A DNA stretch of 64,000 nt from Beijerinckiaceae bacterium (GTDB lineage: Bacteria > Pseudomonadota > Alphaproteobacteria > Rhizobiales > Beijerinckiaceae). A model generated the notes under the pieces. That model was not told where the DNA came from. It worked only from the letters and a program-made list of their open reading frames with translations, and made no database searches. Positions 1 through 7,809 of the stretch are shown one piece after another. The stretch is from the NCBI GenBank assembly GCA_027533425.1, contig JAPZUD010000002.1, forward strand, positions 62,001-126,000. The letters run 5' to 3'. The translations under genes were made by a program, and so were the position numbers. Numbering within the stretch: the stretch's first letter is position 1; each line of letters begins with the position of its first letter.

Positions 1-2
1 AT

Positions 3-914
3 CTCGTCGACAATTTCCTGGCCCGGTCACCGCTGGCGCGCTTCGCCCTGCAGCTCCGCCATCTCGTGCTGAACCGGAATACGAAATCCGGCTCGAAACG
101 CAACATTTCGGCGCATTACGACCTCGGCAACCGCTTCTATGCGAGCTGGCTGGACCGGGGCATGACCTATTCCTCGGCGATTTTCGAGCCGGGAGACAAT
201 GACCTGACCGCCGCGCAGGACCGGAAATACCGCATTCTCGCCGATGCGATGGGGGTCCGCCCCGGCGACCACGTGCTTGAGATCGGCTGCGGCTGGGGCG
301 GGTTTGCGGAATTCCTCGCGCGGGAGCGTTCGGCCCGCGTGACCGCGCTGACGATCAGCCGCGAACAATATGATTATGCGCGCGAGCGGATCGCGCAGGC
401 CGGGCTGTCCGACAAGGTCGAGATCCGGTTCCAGGATTACCGGGACGAGACCGGCACCTATGACCGGATCGGCTCGATCGAGATGTTCGAGGCGGTCGGC
501 GAAAGCTACTGGCCCCATTTCTTCCGGACGCTCCGGGAGCGACTGAAACCGGGTGGCACGGCCGGGCTGCAGATCATCACCATTCCCGATCATTTTTTTG
601 AGGATTACCGGCGGAACGTCGATTTTATCCGCCGGCACATCTTCCCCGGTGGCATGCTGCCCTCGCCGACACGCCTCGGCGAACTGGCCCGTGATGTCGG
701 CCTCAAGCTGGAAGGCGAGCGCGTCTTCGGCGGCGATTATGCGGAAACGCTCCGTCAATGGCGGGACAATTTCGAAAATGCCTGGCCGCGCCTGCTACCG
801 ATGGGCTTCGACGAGCGCTTCCGCCGGCTCTGGCGCTATTACCTTTGCTATTGCGAGGCCGGGTTCGATGTCGCCACGATCGATGTGCGGCAGATCGTCT
901 ATCGCCGGCACTGA
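3..914 (+). CDS. cfa: Cyclopropane-fatty-acyl-phospholipid synthase, 5' truncated
   Basis: The enzyme transfers a methylene group from S-adenosylmethionine to the double bond of unsaturated fatty acids in membrane phospholipids. The reading frame is already open at base 3 (LVDNFLARSP...), so the N-terminus lies outside the window. About 303 residues remain. The family core is visible: NRNTKSGSKRNISAHYDLGN at the start of the catalytic domain, the SAM-binding motif VLEIGCGWGG, the following LTISREQYDYA block, and the C-terminal YLCYCEAGF stretch. It converges on the short-chain dehydrogenase with a 39 bp gap. CFA synthases are members of RpoE/ChrR singlet-oxygen regulons in related bacteria, which fits the ChrR-like gene next door. 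Identity is secure; membership of such a regulon is inference. Confidence 0.93.
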   Translation, partial: LVDNFLARSPLARFALQLRHLVLNRNTKSGSKRNISAHYDLGNRFYASWLDRGMTYSSAIFEPGDNDLTAAQDRKYRILADAMGVRPGDHVLEIGCGWGGFAEFLARERSARVTALTISREQYDYARERIAQAGLSDKVEIRFQDYRDETGTYDRIGSIEMFEAVGESYWPHFFRTLRERLKPGGTAGLQIITIPDHFFEDYRRNVDFIRRHIFPGGMLPSPTRLGELARDVGLKLEGERVFGGDYAETLRQWRDNFENAWPRLLPMGFDERFRRLWRYYLCYCEAGFDVATIDVRQIVYRRH

Positions 915-953
915 CGGGATCAGGCGGGGGCGCAAAGCCCCTGCCGGCCGTCT

Positions 954-1763
954 TCAGGGCGTTCCGCCCGGCCTGCCCTTGTCGTTCCAGCCGGTCGACC
1001 AGCTGACGAGCGGCAGATACCAGCGGCGCGGCAGCATGCGCAGGAATTTCAGGAAATAGGTGAAGCGCCGCGGGAAAGTGATCTCGAAGCGGGGGCTGTC
1101 CATGCCGTCCAGCACGCGGATCGCGGCCGGCTCGACATCCATCAGGAACGGCATCGGGAAGGGGTTGGTATCGGTGGCCGGCGTCCGGATGAAACCGGGA
1201 TTGACGACCTGGATCAGGATGCCGGCGAGATCGCCATCGAGTCGGAGGGATTCCGCCATGTTGATCAGGGCGGCCTTGGTGGCGCCATACCCGGCCGAGG
1301 TGGGCAGGCCGGAATAGCCGGCGACCGAGGCGTTGAAGACGATCTGCCCCCGGCCCCGCGGCACCATATGGGGCACCAGCGCATCGAGCGCATTGATTGT
1401 GCCGCCGACATTGACCGCGAAGCTGCGATGCATCTTGCCGGCCTCGAACGGAAACAGCCGGACAGGCAGATAGATGCCGGCATTGAGGAAGGCGCGGGTG
1501 ATGGGGCCGTGTTCCGCCTCGACCTGCCGGACCAGCCCGGCCAGGGCGGCGGCATCGGTCACATCGGCCGGCGCGGGGATGATCCGGCCGGGAAGCCCGG
1601 CAGCCGCCGCAGCCAATGCGGCCAGTTCATCGGGGCGCCGGGCCGTGGCAACCACGCGCCAGCCGCGGCGGGCGGCTTCGAGTGCAACGGCATAGCCGAT
1701 GCCCGAGCTGGCGCCGGTGATCCAGAACAGCCCGTCTTCCGGTTTCGAGATGACGGGTTTCAA
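954..1763 (-). CDS. Short-chain dehydrogenase/reductase (SDR)
   Basis: Classical SDR of about 269 residues. It has the N-terminal nucleotide-binding motif TGASSGIG, the NAG motif (FLNAGIY), a catalytic serine in FNASVAGYSG, and the YGATK catalytic Tyr-x-x-x-Lys. The substrate cannot be read from sequence. I place the start at a TTG (1763) that overlaps the TGA of the upstream ChrR-like gene (TTGA), because there is no ATG before the Rossmann motif that avoids running far into that gene. The overlap implies translational coupling and co-expression. An SDR beside rpoE-chrR/CFA genes is a recurring arrangement in alphaproteobacteria, so a role in the membrane or photooxidative stress response is plausible but inferred. 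Confidence 0.85.
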   Translation of the reverse strand: MKPVISKPEDGLFWITGASSGIGYAVALEAARRGWRVVATARRPDELAALAAAAAGLPGRIIPAPADVTDAAALAGLVRQVEAEHGPITRAFLNAGIYLPVRLFPFEAGKMHRSFAVNVGGTINALDALVPHMVPRGRGQIVFNASVAGYSGLPTSAGYGATKAALINMAESLRLDGDLAGILIQVVNPGFIRTPATDTNPFPMPFLMDVEPAAIRVLDGMDSPRFEITFPRRFTYFLKFLRMLPRRWYLPLVSWSTGWNDKGRPGGTP

Positions 1764-2401
1764 TGGCTTACGAAGCGATTGACCAGCCGGCCGAACGTGC
1801 CCGTCAGGCGCAGCGGCGCGTCCATGACGGCGAAGCAGATGCATTCCTCGTCCGGATCAGCCACGGGAACATGGTCGAGATGCTCGTCGGCGATCACCAT
1901 ATCGCCCCGGCGGTAATGGCCGGTCTCGTCGGTGAAGCCGCCCTGCAGGACCAGCGTCACTTCCGCGCCCTCATGCGAGTGCTGCGGCATCTTCCGGCCG
2001 GCCCGGATGCGATAGAGGACGGCGCGGGTCTCGTCATCGGTCTCGAGGCGGAATTCCTTCACGCCGGGCAGCACGGTCCTGAAGGCGAGCTCATCGATCG
2101 GCTTGCCGAAGAAATGGCGCAGGGCACGGGGCTCGAGCGCCTGACGCTCGGCGATCGCAGCCTCGACAGGGCCGGCGGAGAAGATCGCGTCCAGCCGGGC
2201 ATCACGCCCCCGGATGGCCAGAGGCTCCTGGGCCACAACATTGCGCGAAAGACCATCCTCAAGCCGGGCCACGAAGCCGCGGTTGACCGGAGAGAGTTCG
2301 AGATGTGCCCCGACAAGCGCGTGCAGGGCACGGGGCAAGGTGCCGGCGGCGTAGCCAGCGAGCATCAGCTCCAGCGGCTGCCCATCGTGAATGGCGTTCA
2401 T
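1760..2401 (-). CDS. ChrR-like cupin anti-sigma factor paralogue with degenerate N-terminal zinc site
   Basis: This 213-residue protein has the same length and layout as Rhodobacter ChrR: an N-terminal anti-sigma region (about 1-85) followed by a cupin domain (about 100-195). The cupin metal ligands expected for ChrR are all present: H141, H143, E147 and H177, in HSHEGAE and EHLDH, and the CIC pair falls at C187/C189. In the N-terminal zinc site, however, the HLxLCxxC motif reads HLELSPVN (H33, S37, N40), so both cysteines are gone; H5 and H33 remain. No ECF sigma gene is adjacent: the upstream neighbour is the divergent alanyl-tRNA editing gene. It may be a sensor that no longer grips sigma in the usual way, or an enzyme-like cupin. 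The start is the ATG at 2401, in family register; longer N-termini are possible. Confidence 0.82.
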   Translation of the reverse strand: MNAIHDGQPLELMLAGYAAGTLPRALHALVGAHLELSPVNRGFVARLEDGLSRNVVAQEPLAIRGRDARLDAIFSAGPVEAAIAERQALEPRALRHFFGKPIDELAFRTVLPGVKEFRLETDDETRAVLYRIRAGRKMPQHSHEGAEVTLVLQGGFTDETGHYRRGDMVIADEHLDHVPVADPDEECICFAVMDAPLRLTGTFGRLVNRFVSH

Positions 2402-2510
2402 CGTTTCCACGAAGTCGTGCTCCTGCCCGTTCCAGAACTGCGTCTTGCCAGAAAAACGTCTTGCCCGATTGACGACTGGATGTCGCGGATCGTGCACCTA
2501 ACTGTTCGCT

Positions 2511-2537
2511 CTACGCCCTGCAACCGATTTTGGATCA
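2511..2537 (-). promoter_or_regulatory. Candidate RpoE-type (ECF11-like) promoter
   Basis: Read on the minus strand, TGATCC (2537-2532) is followed after 16 bases by CGTA (2515-2512). This resembles the -35/-10 pattern of RpoE (ChrR-controlled) promoters in Rhodobacter relatives. It lies about 110 bases upstream of the ChrR-like gene start and is correctly oriented for it. The -10 side deviates (CGTAGA rather than CGTAAG). Call based on pattern only. Confidence 0.42.
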
Positions 2538-2690
2538 TCGGCAGCGAGTCGTGCAGCTCGACCTAAGGCGTAGTCCCGGCCGGGTGCGGTGCGCAACGGG
2601 GCTCATTGCCGCAGAAACAGGGGTGGACGGGGATCGCGGGACAGCTTCATTCCCGCCGGCGCTCCGCTATAGTGGCGCTTTCTTCCCCCC

Positions 2691-3455
2691 ATGCCAGCGA
2701 GACCGGCCTTGACCGAAACGTCCGAATTGCCGCCCTTTCCGCCAACCCGACTGCTCTTTCGTGACGATCCGTATCTGAAAAGCGCCAAAGCGCAGGTGAT
2801 TGGCCGATATTCGGACTTTCTTGTTCTGGATTGCACCCTCTTCTATCCCGCCTCGGGTGGACAGCCTTCGGATGCAGGGCTGATTGTCAAACCGGGTGGA
2901 CACACGCTGCAGGTGGGTGAGTTGCGCTATCTTGACGCAGCAAAAACTATTGTCGGCCACAAGCTGCCCGAGGGCGAGGACCCGGCCGCCTGGGACGGCG
3001 CGGAGATCGAGATGCAGCTCGATTTCGAGCGCCGTTACCGGCTGATGCGCGTGCACTCGGCTTTGCACCTGCTCTCGGTCGCCCTGCCCTATCCGGTAAC
3101 AGGAGGCGCGATCGGCCTCGACGATGGCCGGCTGGATTTCGACATCCCTGAAGCCGGGCTCGAGAAGGAGGCGATTACGGCCGAGCTCAACCGGCTGATC
3201 GGGCAGGAGGCCGAGATCACGTCGCGCTGGATCACCGACGAGGAGCTCGACGCCAATCCGCAACTGGTGAAGACCATGTCGGTCAAGCCGCCGCGCGGTT
3301 CGGGCCGGGTGCGGCTGGTCGAGATTGCCAGGCTGGATCTCCAGCCCTGCGGCGGCACGCATGTGCGGAACACGCGCGAGATCGGGCCGATGCTCGTCAC
3401 CAATATCGAGAAGAAGGGCAAGCAGAACCGCCGCGTGCGGATCGGATTCGCCTGA
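2691..3455 (+). CDS. Alanyl-tRNA editing protein (AlaX-like)
   Basis: Free-standing editing domain related to the C-terminal half of alanyl-tRNA synthetase; the family hydrolyses Ser- or Gly-mischarged tRNA-Ala. At 254 residues it is in the AlaX size range. Visible signatures are the HSALHLL segment (the HxxxH zinc motif) near residue 124 and the distal CGGTH motif near residue 221, which together supply the zinc ligands. The N-terminal beta-barrel part contains FYPASGGQPSD, as in AlaRS. The gene is transcribed away from the ChrR-like gene, and a TATAGT hexamer about 25 bases before the start could be its -10. A sulfurtransferase gene follows 17 bases downstream, so the two are probably one operon. 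Confidence 0.9.
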   Translation: MPARPALTETSELPPFPPTRLLFRDDPYLKSAKAQVIGRYSDFLVLDCTLFYPASGGQPSDAGLIVKPGGHTLQVGELRYLDAAKTIVGHKLPEGEDPAAWDGAEIEMQLDFERRYRLMRVHSALHLLSVALPYPVTGGAIGLDDGRLDFDIPEAGLEKEAITAELNRLIGQEAEITSRWITDEELDANPQLVKTMSVKPPRGSGRVRLVEIARLDLQPCGGTHVRNTREIGPMLVTNIEKKGKQNRRVRIGFA

Positions 3456-3472
3456 ACACAAGGACGCGCAGC

Positions 3473-4339
3473 ATGATCAACATTTTCAAGGACATTCCCT
3501 TCGTCACCACGGCGGAGGTCGCCGCGATGATCGGCAAGCCCGGGATCCGGGTGATGGACGGCTCCTGGCACCTGCCGCCGACAGGCCGGAAGGGCGGCGC
3601 GGAGTATCTCGAGGCCCATCTGCCGGGCGCGGTGTTCTTCGATATCGACGTCATCTCCGATCCGGCCAGCACCTTGCCGCATATGCTGCCGGAGCCCGCC
3701 TTCTTCGCGGAGAAGGCCGGCGCGCTCGGCCTGTCCGAGGGCGACACGATCCTCGTCTATGATCAGCTCGGCCTGTTCACGGCGCCGCGCGTCGCGTGGA
3801 TGCTGCGGCTCTACGGGGCCCGGGATGTCCGGATCATGGAGGGCGGCCTGCCGCGCTGGAAGGCGGAGGGGCGCCCGGTGGAAGCCGGCATGGCCAATCC
3901 AACGGCTGCGACCTTCACCGCCCGGCTGGACCGATCCTCCGTGGCTGATCTCGACCGCGTGGCCGAGGCCCTGCAGAACGGCTCGGCGCAGGTTGTCGAT
4001 GCGCGGCCAGCCGCCCGCTTCCGCGGCGATGCGCCGGAGCCGCGCCCCGGCGTCCGGGCCGGCCACATGCCGGGCAGCCTCAACTTGCCCTTCGATGCCA
4101 TTGCCGCCAACGGGGCCCTGAAGGATCCGGAGACGCTGCGCGCCGCCATTGCCGCAGCGGGAATTGACCCCGCGAAGCCGGTCATCTGCTCATGCGGGTC
4201 GGGCGTCTCGGCCTGTATCATCGCCATGGCCATGAGCCGCGCCGATGTGCCCGTGGCGGCAATCTATGACGGCTCCTGGGCGGAATGGGGCAGCCGGGAG
4301 GACCTGCCGCTCGGAACGGGCGCACCAAAAGGCGCCTGA
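3473..4339 (+). CDS. sseA: 3-mercaptopyruvate / thiosulfate sulfurtransferase
   Basis: Two-domain rhodanese of 288 residues, the usual length. The N-terminal inactive rhodanese repeat contains HLPGAVFFDID, and the C-terminal repeat carries the active-site loop CSCGSGVSA near residue 240. The cysteine in CGSGVSA is the persulfide carrier; this loop type is typical of 3-mercaptopyruvate sulfurtransferases rather than thiosulfate-specific rhodaneses (CRxGxR). The protein is cytoplasmic, with no signal peptide. It follows the alanyl-tRNA editing gene by 17 bases and ends at a bidirectional terminator facing the aap operon. Confidence 0.9.
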   Translation: MINIFKDIPFVTTAEVAAMIGKPGIRVMDGSWHLPPTGRKGGAEYLEAHLPGAVFFDIDVISDPASTLPHMLPEPAFFAEKAGALGLSEGDTILVYDQLGLFTAPRVAWMLRLYGARDVRIMEGGLPRWKAEGRPVEAGMANPTAATFTARLDRSSVADLDRVAEALQNGSAQVVDARPAARFRGDAPEPRPGVRAGHMPGSLNLPFDAIAANGALKDPETLRAAIAAAGIDPAKPVICSCGSGVSACIIAMAMSRADVPVAAIYDGSWAEWGSREDLPLGTGAPKGA

Positions 4340-4356
4340 CTCTCGCCGGTTTGCTC

Positions 4357-4408
4357 GTGCCGGTTCCGGGACCGGCACCACGAAAAAGGGCGCCCAAGGG
4401 CGCCCTTT
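4357..4408. terminator. Bidirectional rho-independent terminator with an adjacent hairpin
   Basis: A 10-bp stem (AAAGGGCGCC / GGCGCCCTTT, 4385-4408) with a 4-base loop lies between the converging sulfurtransferase and aapP genes. On the minus strand it is followed by TTTTT, a good U-tract for aapP. A second perfect 8-bp hairpin (GTGCCGGT/ACCGGCAC, 4357-4378) sits just before it, after the sulfurtransferase stop. Confidence 0.85.
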
Positions 4409-4433
4409 CGGTGTCATGCCAGGCTGATCGTGC

Positions 4434-5204
4434 TCAATGCAGGATCTGGCTGAGGAACAGCTTGGTCCGCTCGTGCTGCGGGTTCTTGAAGAACTCGTTC
4501 GGCTCGTTCATCTCGACGACCTGGCCCTGATCCATGAAGATCACCCGGTCGGCGACCTGGCGGGCAAAGCCCATTTCATGGGTCACGCACATCATCGTCA
4601 TGCCCTCTTCGGCGAGGCTGACCATCGTGTCGAGCACTTCCTTGACCATTTCCGGGTCGAGCGCCGAGGTCGGCTCGTCGAAGAGCATGATCTTCGGGCT
4701 CATGCAGAGCGAGCGGGCAATCGCCACGCGCTGCTGCTGGCCACCCGAGAGCTGGCCCGGATACTTGTTCGCCTGTTCCGGGATCTTGACCCGGGCGAGG
4801 TAGTGCATCGCCACTTCCTCGGCTTCCTTCTTCGGCATCTTCTTCACCCAGATCGGGGCGAGCGTGCAGTTCTCGAGGATGGTGAGGTGCGGGAACAGGT
4901 TGAAGTGCTGGAAGACCATCCCGACATCACGGCGGATCTCGTCGATCTTCTTGAGGTCGTTGGTCAGTTCCGTGCCATCGACCACGATGGAGCCCTTCTG
5001 GTGCTCCTCGAGGCGGTTGATGCAGCGGATCATCGTGGACTTGCCGGACCCAGACGGGCCGCAGACGACGATCTTCTCGCCGCGCGTGACCTTGAGGTTC
5101 ACGTCCTTGAGCACATGGAATTCGCCATACCATTTGTGCACGCCGATCATCTCGACCGCGGTATCGTGCTTGAGCGGCGTCGGCTTGAGATTCAAGACAG
5201 CCAT
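4434..5204 (-). CDS. aapP: General L-amino acid ABC transporter, ATP-binding protein
   Basis: ATPase of the polar amino-acid uptake family, 256 residues. Walker A is GPSGSGKS near residue 50, the signature is LSGGQQQR, and Walker B is [12 protein letters not shown], followed by the switch histidine in THEMGFA. It powers the AapQ/AapM permease pair encoded immediately upstream; the gap to aapM is 12 bases. In Rhizobium the Aap system takes up a broad range of L-amino acids. It is the last gene of the aapJQMP operon and ends at the bidirectional terminator. Confidence 0.95.
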   Translation of the reverse strand: MAVLNLKPTPLKHDTAVEMIGVHKWYGEFHVLKDVNLKVTRGEKIVVCGPSGSGKSTMIRCINRLEEHQKGSIVVDGTELTNDLKKIDEIRRDVGMVFQHFNLFPHLTILENCTLAPIWVKKMPKKEAEEVAMHYLARVKIPEQANKYPGQLSGGQQQRVAIARSLCMSPKIMLFDEPTSALDPEMVKEVLDTMVSLAEEGMTMMCVTHEMGFARQVADRVIFMDQGQVVEMNEPNEFFKNPQHERTKLFLSQILH

Positions 5205-5216
5205 GAGGTTACTCCC

Positions 5217-6374
5217 TTACCTCTTGTCGGCCACGGAAAGCCGCCGCTCCATCGCGCGGGCGTAGCTTGCCATGCCATAGCAGAACAGAAAATAGACGAT
5301 CGCGGCGAAGGCATAGCCTGTCGTCGAGGTCGTCGGCGCAGCCCATTGCGGGTCGATCCGGGCGGTCTCGATCGCCTTGAGGAAGTCGAAGATGCCGACG
5401 ATGAGCAGCAGCGACGTATCCTTGAACAGGCCGATATAGGTGTTCACGATGTTGGGGATCGTGACCTTCAACGCCTGCGGCAGGATGATGAGACGCATCA
5501 TCTGCCAGTAGCCGAGGCCCATGGCCATCGCGCCTTCATACTGGCCCTTCGGCAGAGCCTGAAGGCCGGCGCGCACCACTTCTGCCATATAGGCCGAGGC
5601 GAAGAGGCCGATCCCGACGAGGGCCCGCAGAAGCTTGTCCACCGTGATGTTGTCCGGCAGGAACAGAGGCAGCATCGTGTTCGCCATGAAGAGCACCGTG
5701 ATCAACGGCACGCCGCGGACGAATTCGATGAACATCACCGAGAAGAACTTGATGACCGGCAGCTTCGACCGCCTGCCGAGCGCGAGCAGGATGCCGAGCG
5801 GCAGGGAGGCGACGATGCCGACCCCGGCCACGACGAGCGTGACCATCAGGCCGCCCCAGCGGGCCGTATCCACCGCCGGGAGGCCGAGCCAAGCGGCTCC
5901 ACCCAGCAGGTAGTAGGAAACGAGGGGCAGCACGACCAGGAAATAGATCATGCCGATATCGCGGCGCGGGGCCTTCAGCCAGAGCATCCAGGCCACGCCG
6001 ATCGCCCCGAGGACGAAGAAGAGGTCCACCCGCCAGCGTTGGTCGACGGGATAGAAGCCGTAGATGAAGAAGTTGACGCGTTCGCGCACGAAAGCCCAGC
6101 AGGCTCCGGGCACGACACCGTTCTTCGCGATGCAGGCCTCGCGGTCAGCCCCGGTCCAGACCGCATCGAAGATGAGGAAGTTCAGGAAGCTGGGGATGGA
6201 GATATAGGCCACGGCCGCAGCAACGACCGTGAGCAGGATGTTGCTTGGCGACGAGAACAGGTTGTCGCGGATCCAGGCCAGGGGGCCGATCAGGCTCCCC
6301 GGCGGCGGCAGGACCGCAGCGGGCTCCTGCCGGACATAGGCCTTCGACGAGGCAGAGACGACTTGGGTGTTCAT
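5217..6374 (-). CDS. aapM: General L-amino acid ABC transporter, permease AapM
   Basis: Inner-membrane permease of 385 residues with the long N-terminal extension typical of AapM. The His/Glu/Asp-type permease signature is present near the C-terminal third (GIGLFASAYMAEVVRAGLQALPKGQYEGA region: EVVRAG...GQ.EA...G). Several hydrophobic membrane segments are evident. It pairs with AapQ to form the translocation channel. The gene lies 10 bases after aapQ and 12 bases before aapP, consistent with one transcript. Confidence 0.94.
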   Translation of the reverse strand: MNTQVVSASSKAYVRQEPAAVLPPPGSLIGPLAWIRDNLFSSPSNILLTVVAAAVAYISIPSFLNFLIFDAVWTGADREACIAKNGVVPGACWAFVRERVNFFIYGFYPVDQRWRVDLFFVLGAIGVAWMLWLKAPRRDIGMIYFLVVLPLVSYYLLGGAAWLGLPAVDTARWGGLMVTLVVAGVGIVASLPLGILLALGRRSKLPVIKFFSVMFIEFVRGVPLITVLFMANTMLPLFLPDNITVDKLLRALVGIGLFASAYMAEVVRAGLQALPKGQYEGAMAMGLGYWQMMRLIILPQALKVTIPNIVNTYIGLFKDTSLLLIVGIFDFLKAIETARIDPQWAAPTTSTTGYAFAAIVYFLFCYGMASYARAMERRLSVADKR

Positions 6375-6384
6375 TCGCTCCTCC

Positions 6385-7593
6385 TCAGCGCTCGACCAGG
6401 GCCTTGCGGGAATTGTACCAGTTCATCACCAGCGAGGTGAAAAGACTGATGGTGAGATAGACCGCCATCGTGATGGCGATGACCTCGACCGCCTGCCCCG
6501 TCTGGTTCAGCACCGTGCCCATGAAGACCTGCACGAGATCCGGATAGCCGACGGCGACCGCCAGCGAGGAATTCTTCGTGAGGTTCAGGTATTGCGAGGT
6601 GAGCGGCGGGATGATCACGCGCATCGCCTGCGGGATGACGACGAGATCGAGGGTCGGCCCCGGCCGGAGACCGAGAGCATAGGCGGCCTCGGTCTGGCCC
6701 TTGGACACGGCCTGGATACCGGCGCGCACCACCTCGGCGATGAAGGCCGCCGTGTAGATGACGAGCCCGAGCAGGAGCGCCACGAATTCAGGGAAAACCT
6801 GAACGCCGCCGCGGATGTTGAAGCGGCCGAGATCCGGGATGTTGAAGCTCAGGGGCTGCCCCGCCGCGAAATAGACGAGGAGCGGAACGGCAATGACCAG
6901 GCCGAGCCCGACCAGCAGGACCGGCGATTGCTGGCCCGTTCTTTCCTGCTTCTTCCTGGCCCAGCGCCCGTAGGCGAAATAGCCCATGAGGCCGGCAGCC
7001 AGTGCCCAGGTGACCCAGGAGAAGCTGGCCCCGAAGACGGGCTCGGGCATGAAGAGGCCGCGATTGTTGAGGAAGAAGCCGCCGGGCATGGCCACGGAAT
7101 CCCGCACTTCCGGCAGCGCCTTCAGAACGGCATTATACCAGAACAGCAATTGCAGCAGCAGCGGCGTGTTGCGGATCACCTCGACATAAATGGCGGCAAG
7201 CTTGTTGACGAGGAAGTTCTTCGAGAGGCGTGCAACGCCGATGATGAAGCCGAGCATGGTCGCAAAAACGATCCCGATGCTGGCAACCAGCAGGGTGTTG
7301 ACCAGCCCGACCCAGAAGGCGCGGCCATAGCTCGATGTTGTCTCGTACGGAATGAGCCGCTGGCCGATATCGAAGCCGGCCGTATTGTTCCAGAACCCGA
7401 AACCGGTAGCGATTTTCTGCTTGGTCAGGTTGTCAATGGCGTTCGACGCTGCGGCGTAAACGAGATATCCAACAACCACGAAAAGTAGCGCCTGAAACAG
7501 GTAGCCGCGTTTTTCCGGATCGTTCCAGAAGGCAACGCGCGGCTTTTCGTCCCCGCCCGTTCCGCCCATTTTCGGGGCATCGACCGAACTCAT
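6385..7593 (-). CDS. aapQ: General L-amino acid ABC transporter, permease AapQ
   Basis: Membrane permease of 402 residues, partner of AapM. The early WNDPEKRGYLFQALLF segment starts the first transmembrane helix; the family's permease box appears as IAEVVRAGIQAVSKGQTEAA in the C-terminal part. A large periplasmic or insert region (DTARSYGRAFWVGL... onward) is as in other AapQ proteins. It is separated from aapJ by 216 bases containing a strong terminator-like hairpin, so its expression probably depends on read-through from the aapJ promoter or on a promoter in that gap. Confidence 0.93.
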   Translation of the reverse strand: MSSVDAPKMGGTGGDEKPRVAFWNDPEKRGYLFQALLFVVVGYLVYAAASNAIDNLTKQKIATGFGFWNNTAGFDIGQRLIPYETTSSYGRAFWVGLVNTLLVASIGIVFATMLGFIIGVARLSKNFLVNKLAAIYVEVIRNTPLLLQLLFWYNAVLKALPEVRDSVAMPGGFFLNNRGLFMPEPVFGASFSWVTWALAAGLMGYFAYGRWARKKQERTGQQSPVLLVGLGLVIAVPLLVYFAAGQPLSFNIPDLGRFNIRGGVQVFPEFVALLLGLVIYTAAFIAEVVRAGIQAVSKGQTEAAYALGLRPGPTLDLVVIPQAMRVIIPPLTSQYLNLTKNSSLAVAVGYPDLVQVFMGTVLNQTGQAVEVIAITMAVYLTISLFTSLVMNWYNSRKALVER

Positions 7594-7763
7594 TGAAGTC
7601 TCCCCACTTCAATTGTGCGGGAGAGATGCATGCGCACGCAACTTCTGCTTGCACATCCGGCGACCACCCAGCCAGGGCCCATTACTGAGGACCATGGTGC
7701 TACGCCTGCGACCGACATTGACCGATTTCCGGCCGACAGCAGTCGCGCTCCCCCGAAAACAAT

Positions 7764-7796
7764 AAAAAGGGGGATGGCCGACAGCAGCCATCCCCC
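7764..7796 (-). terminator. Intra-operon attenuating terminator between aapJ and aapQ
   Basis: A 10-bp perfect stem, GGGGGATGGC (7769-7778) with GCCATCCCCC (7787-7796), has an 8-base loop. On the minus strand it is followed by a T-rich tract (TTTTTATTGTTTTC). It lies 13 bases after the aapJ stop and before aapQ. Such a site would let the binding protein be made in excess over the permeases. Confidence 0.85.
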
Positions 7797-7809
7797 GGAT
7801 TGGCGATCC

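Noticed and set aside
2532-2566. Plus-strand GATC...TAAG pair resembling an RpoE promoter for the alanyl-tRNA editing gene
   Set aside because: The spacer is 27 bases, far outside the 16-18 range.
4437-6440. 667-codon plus-strand open frame opposite aapP/aapM
   Set aside because: Shadow of the Aap genes. No start context, no motif, and an amino-acid composition typical of antisense frames.
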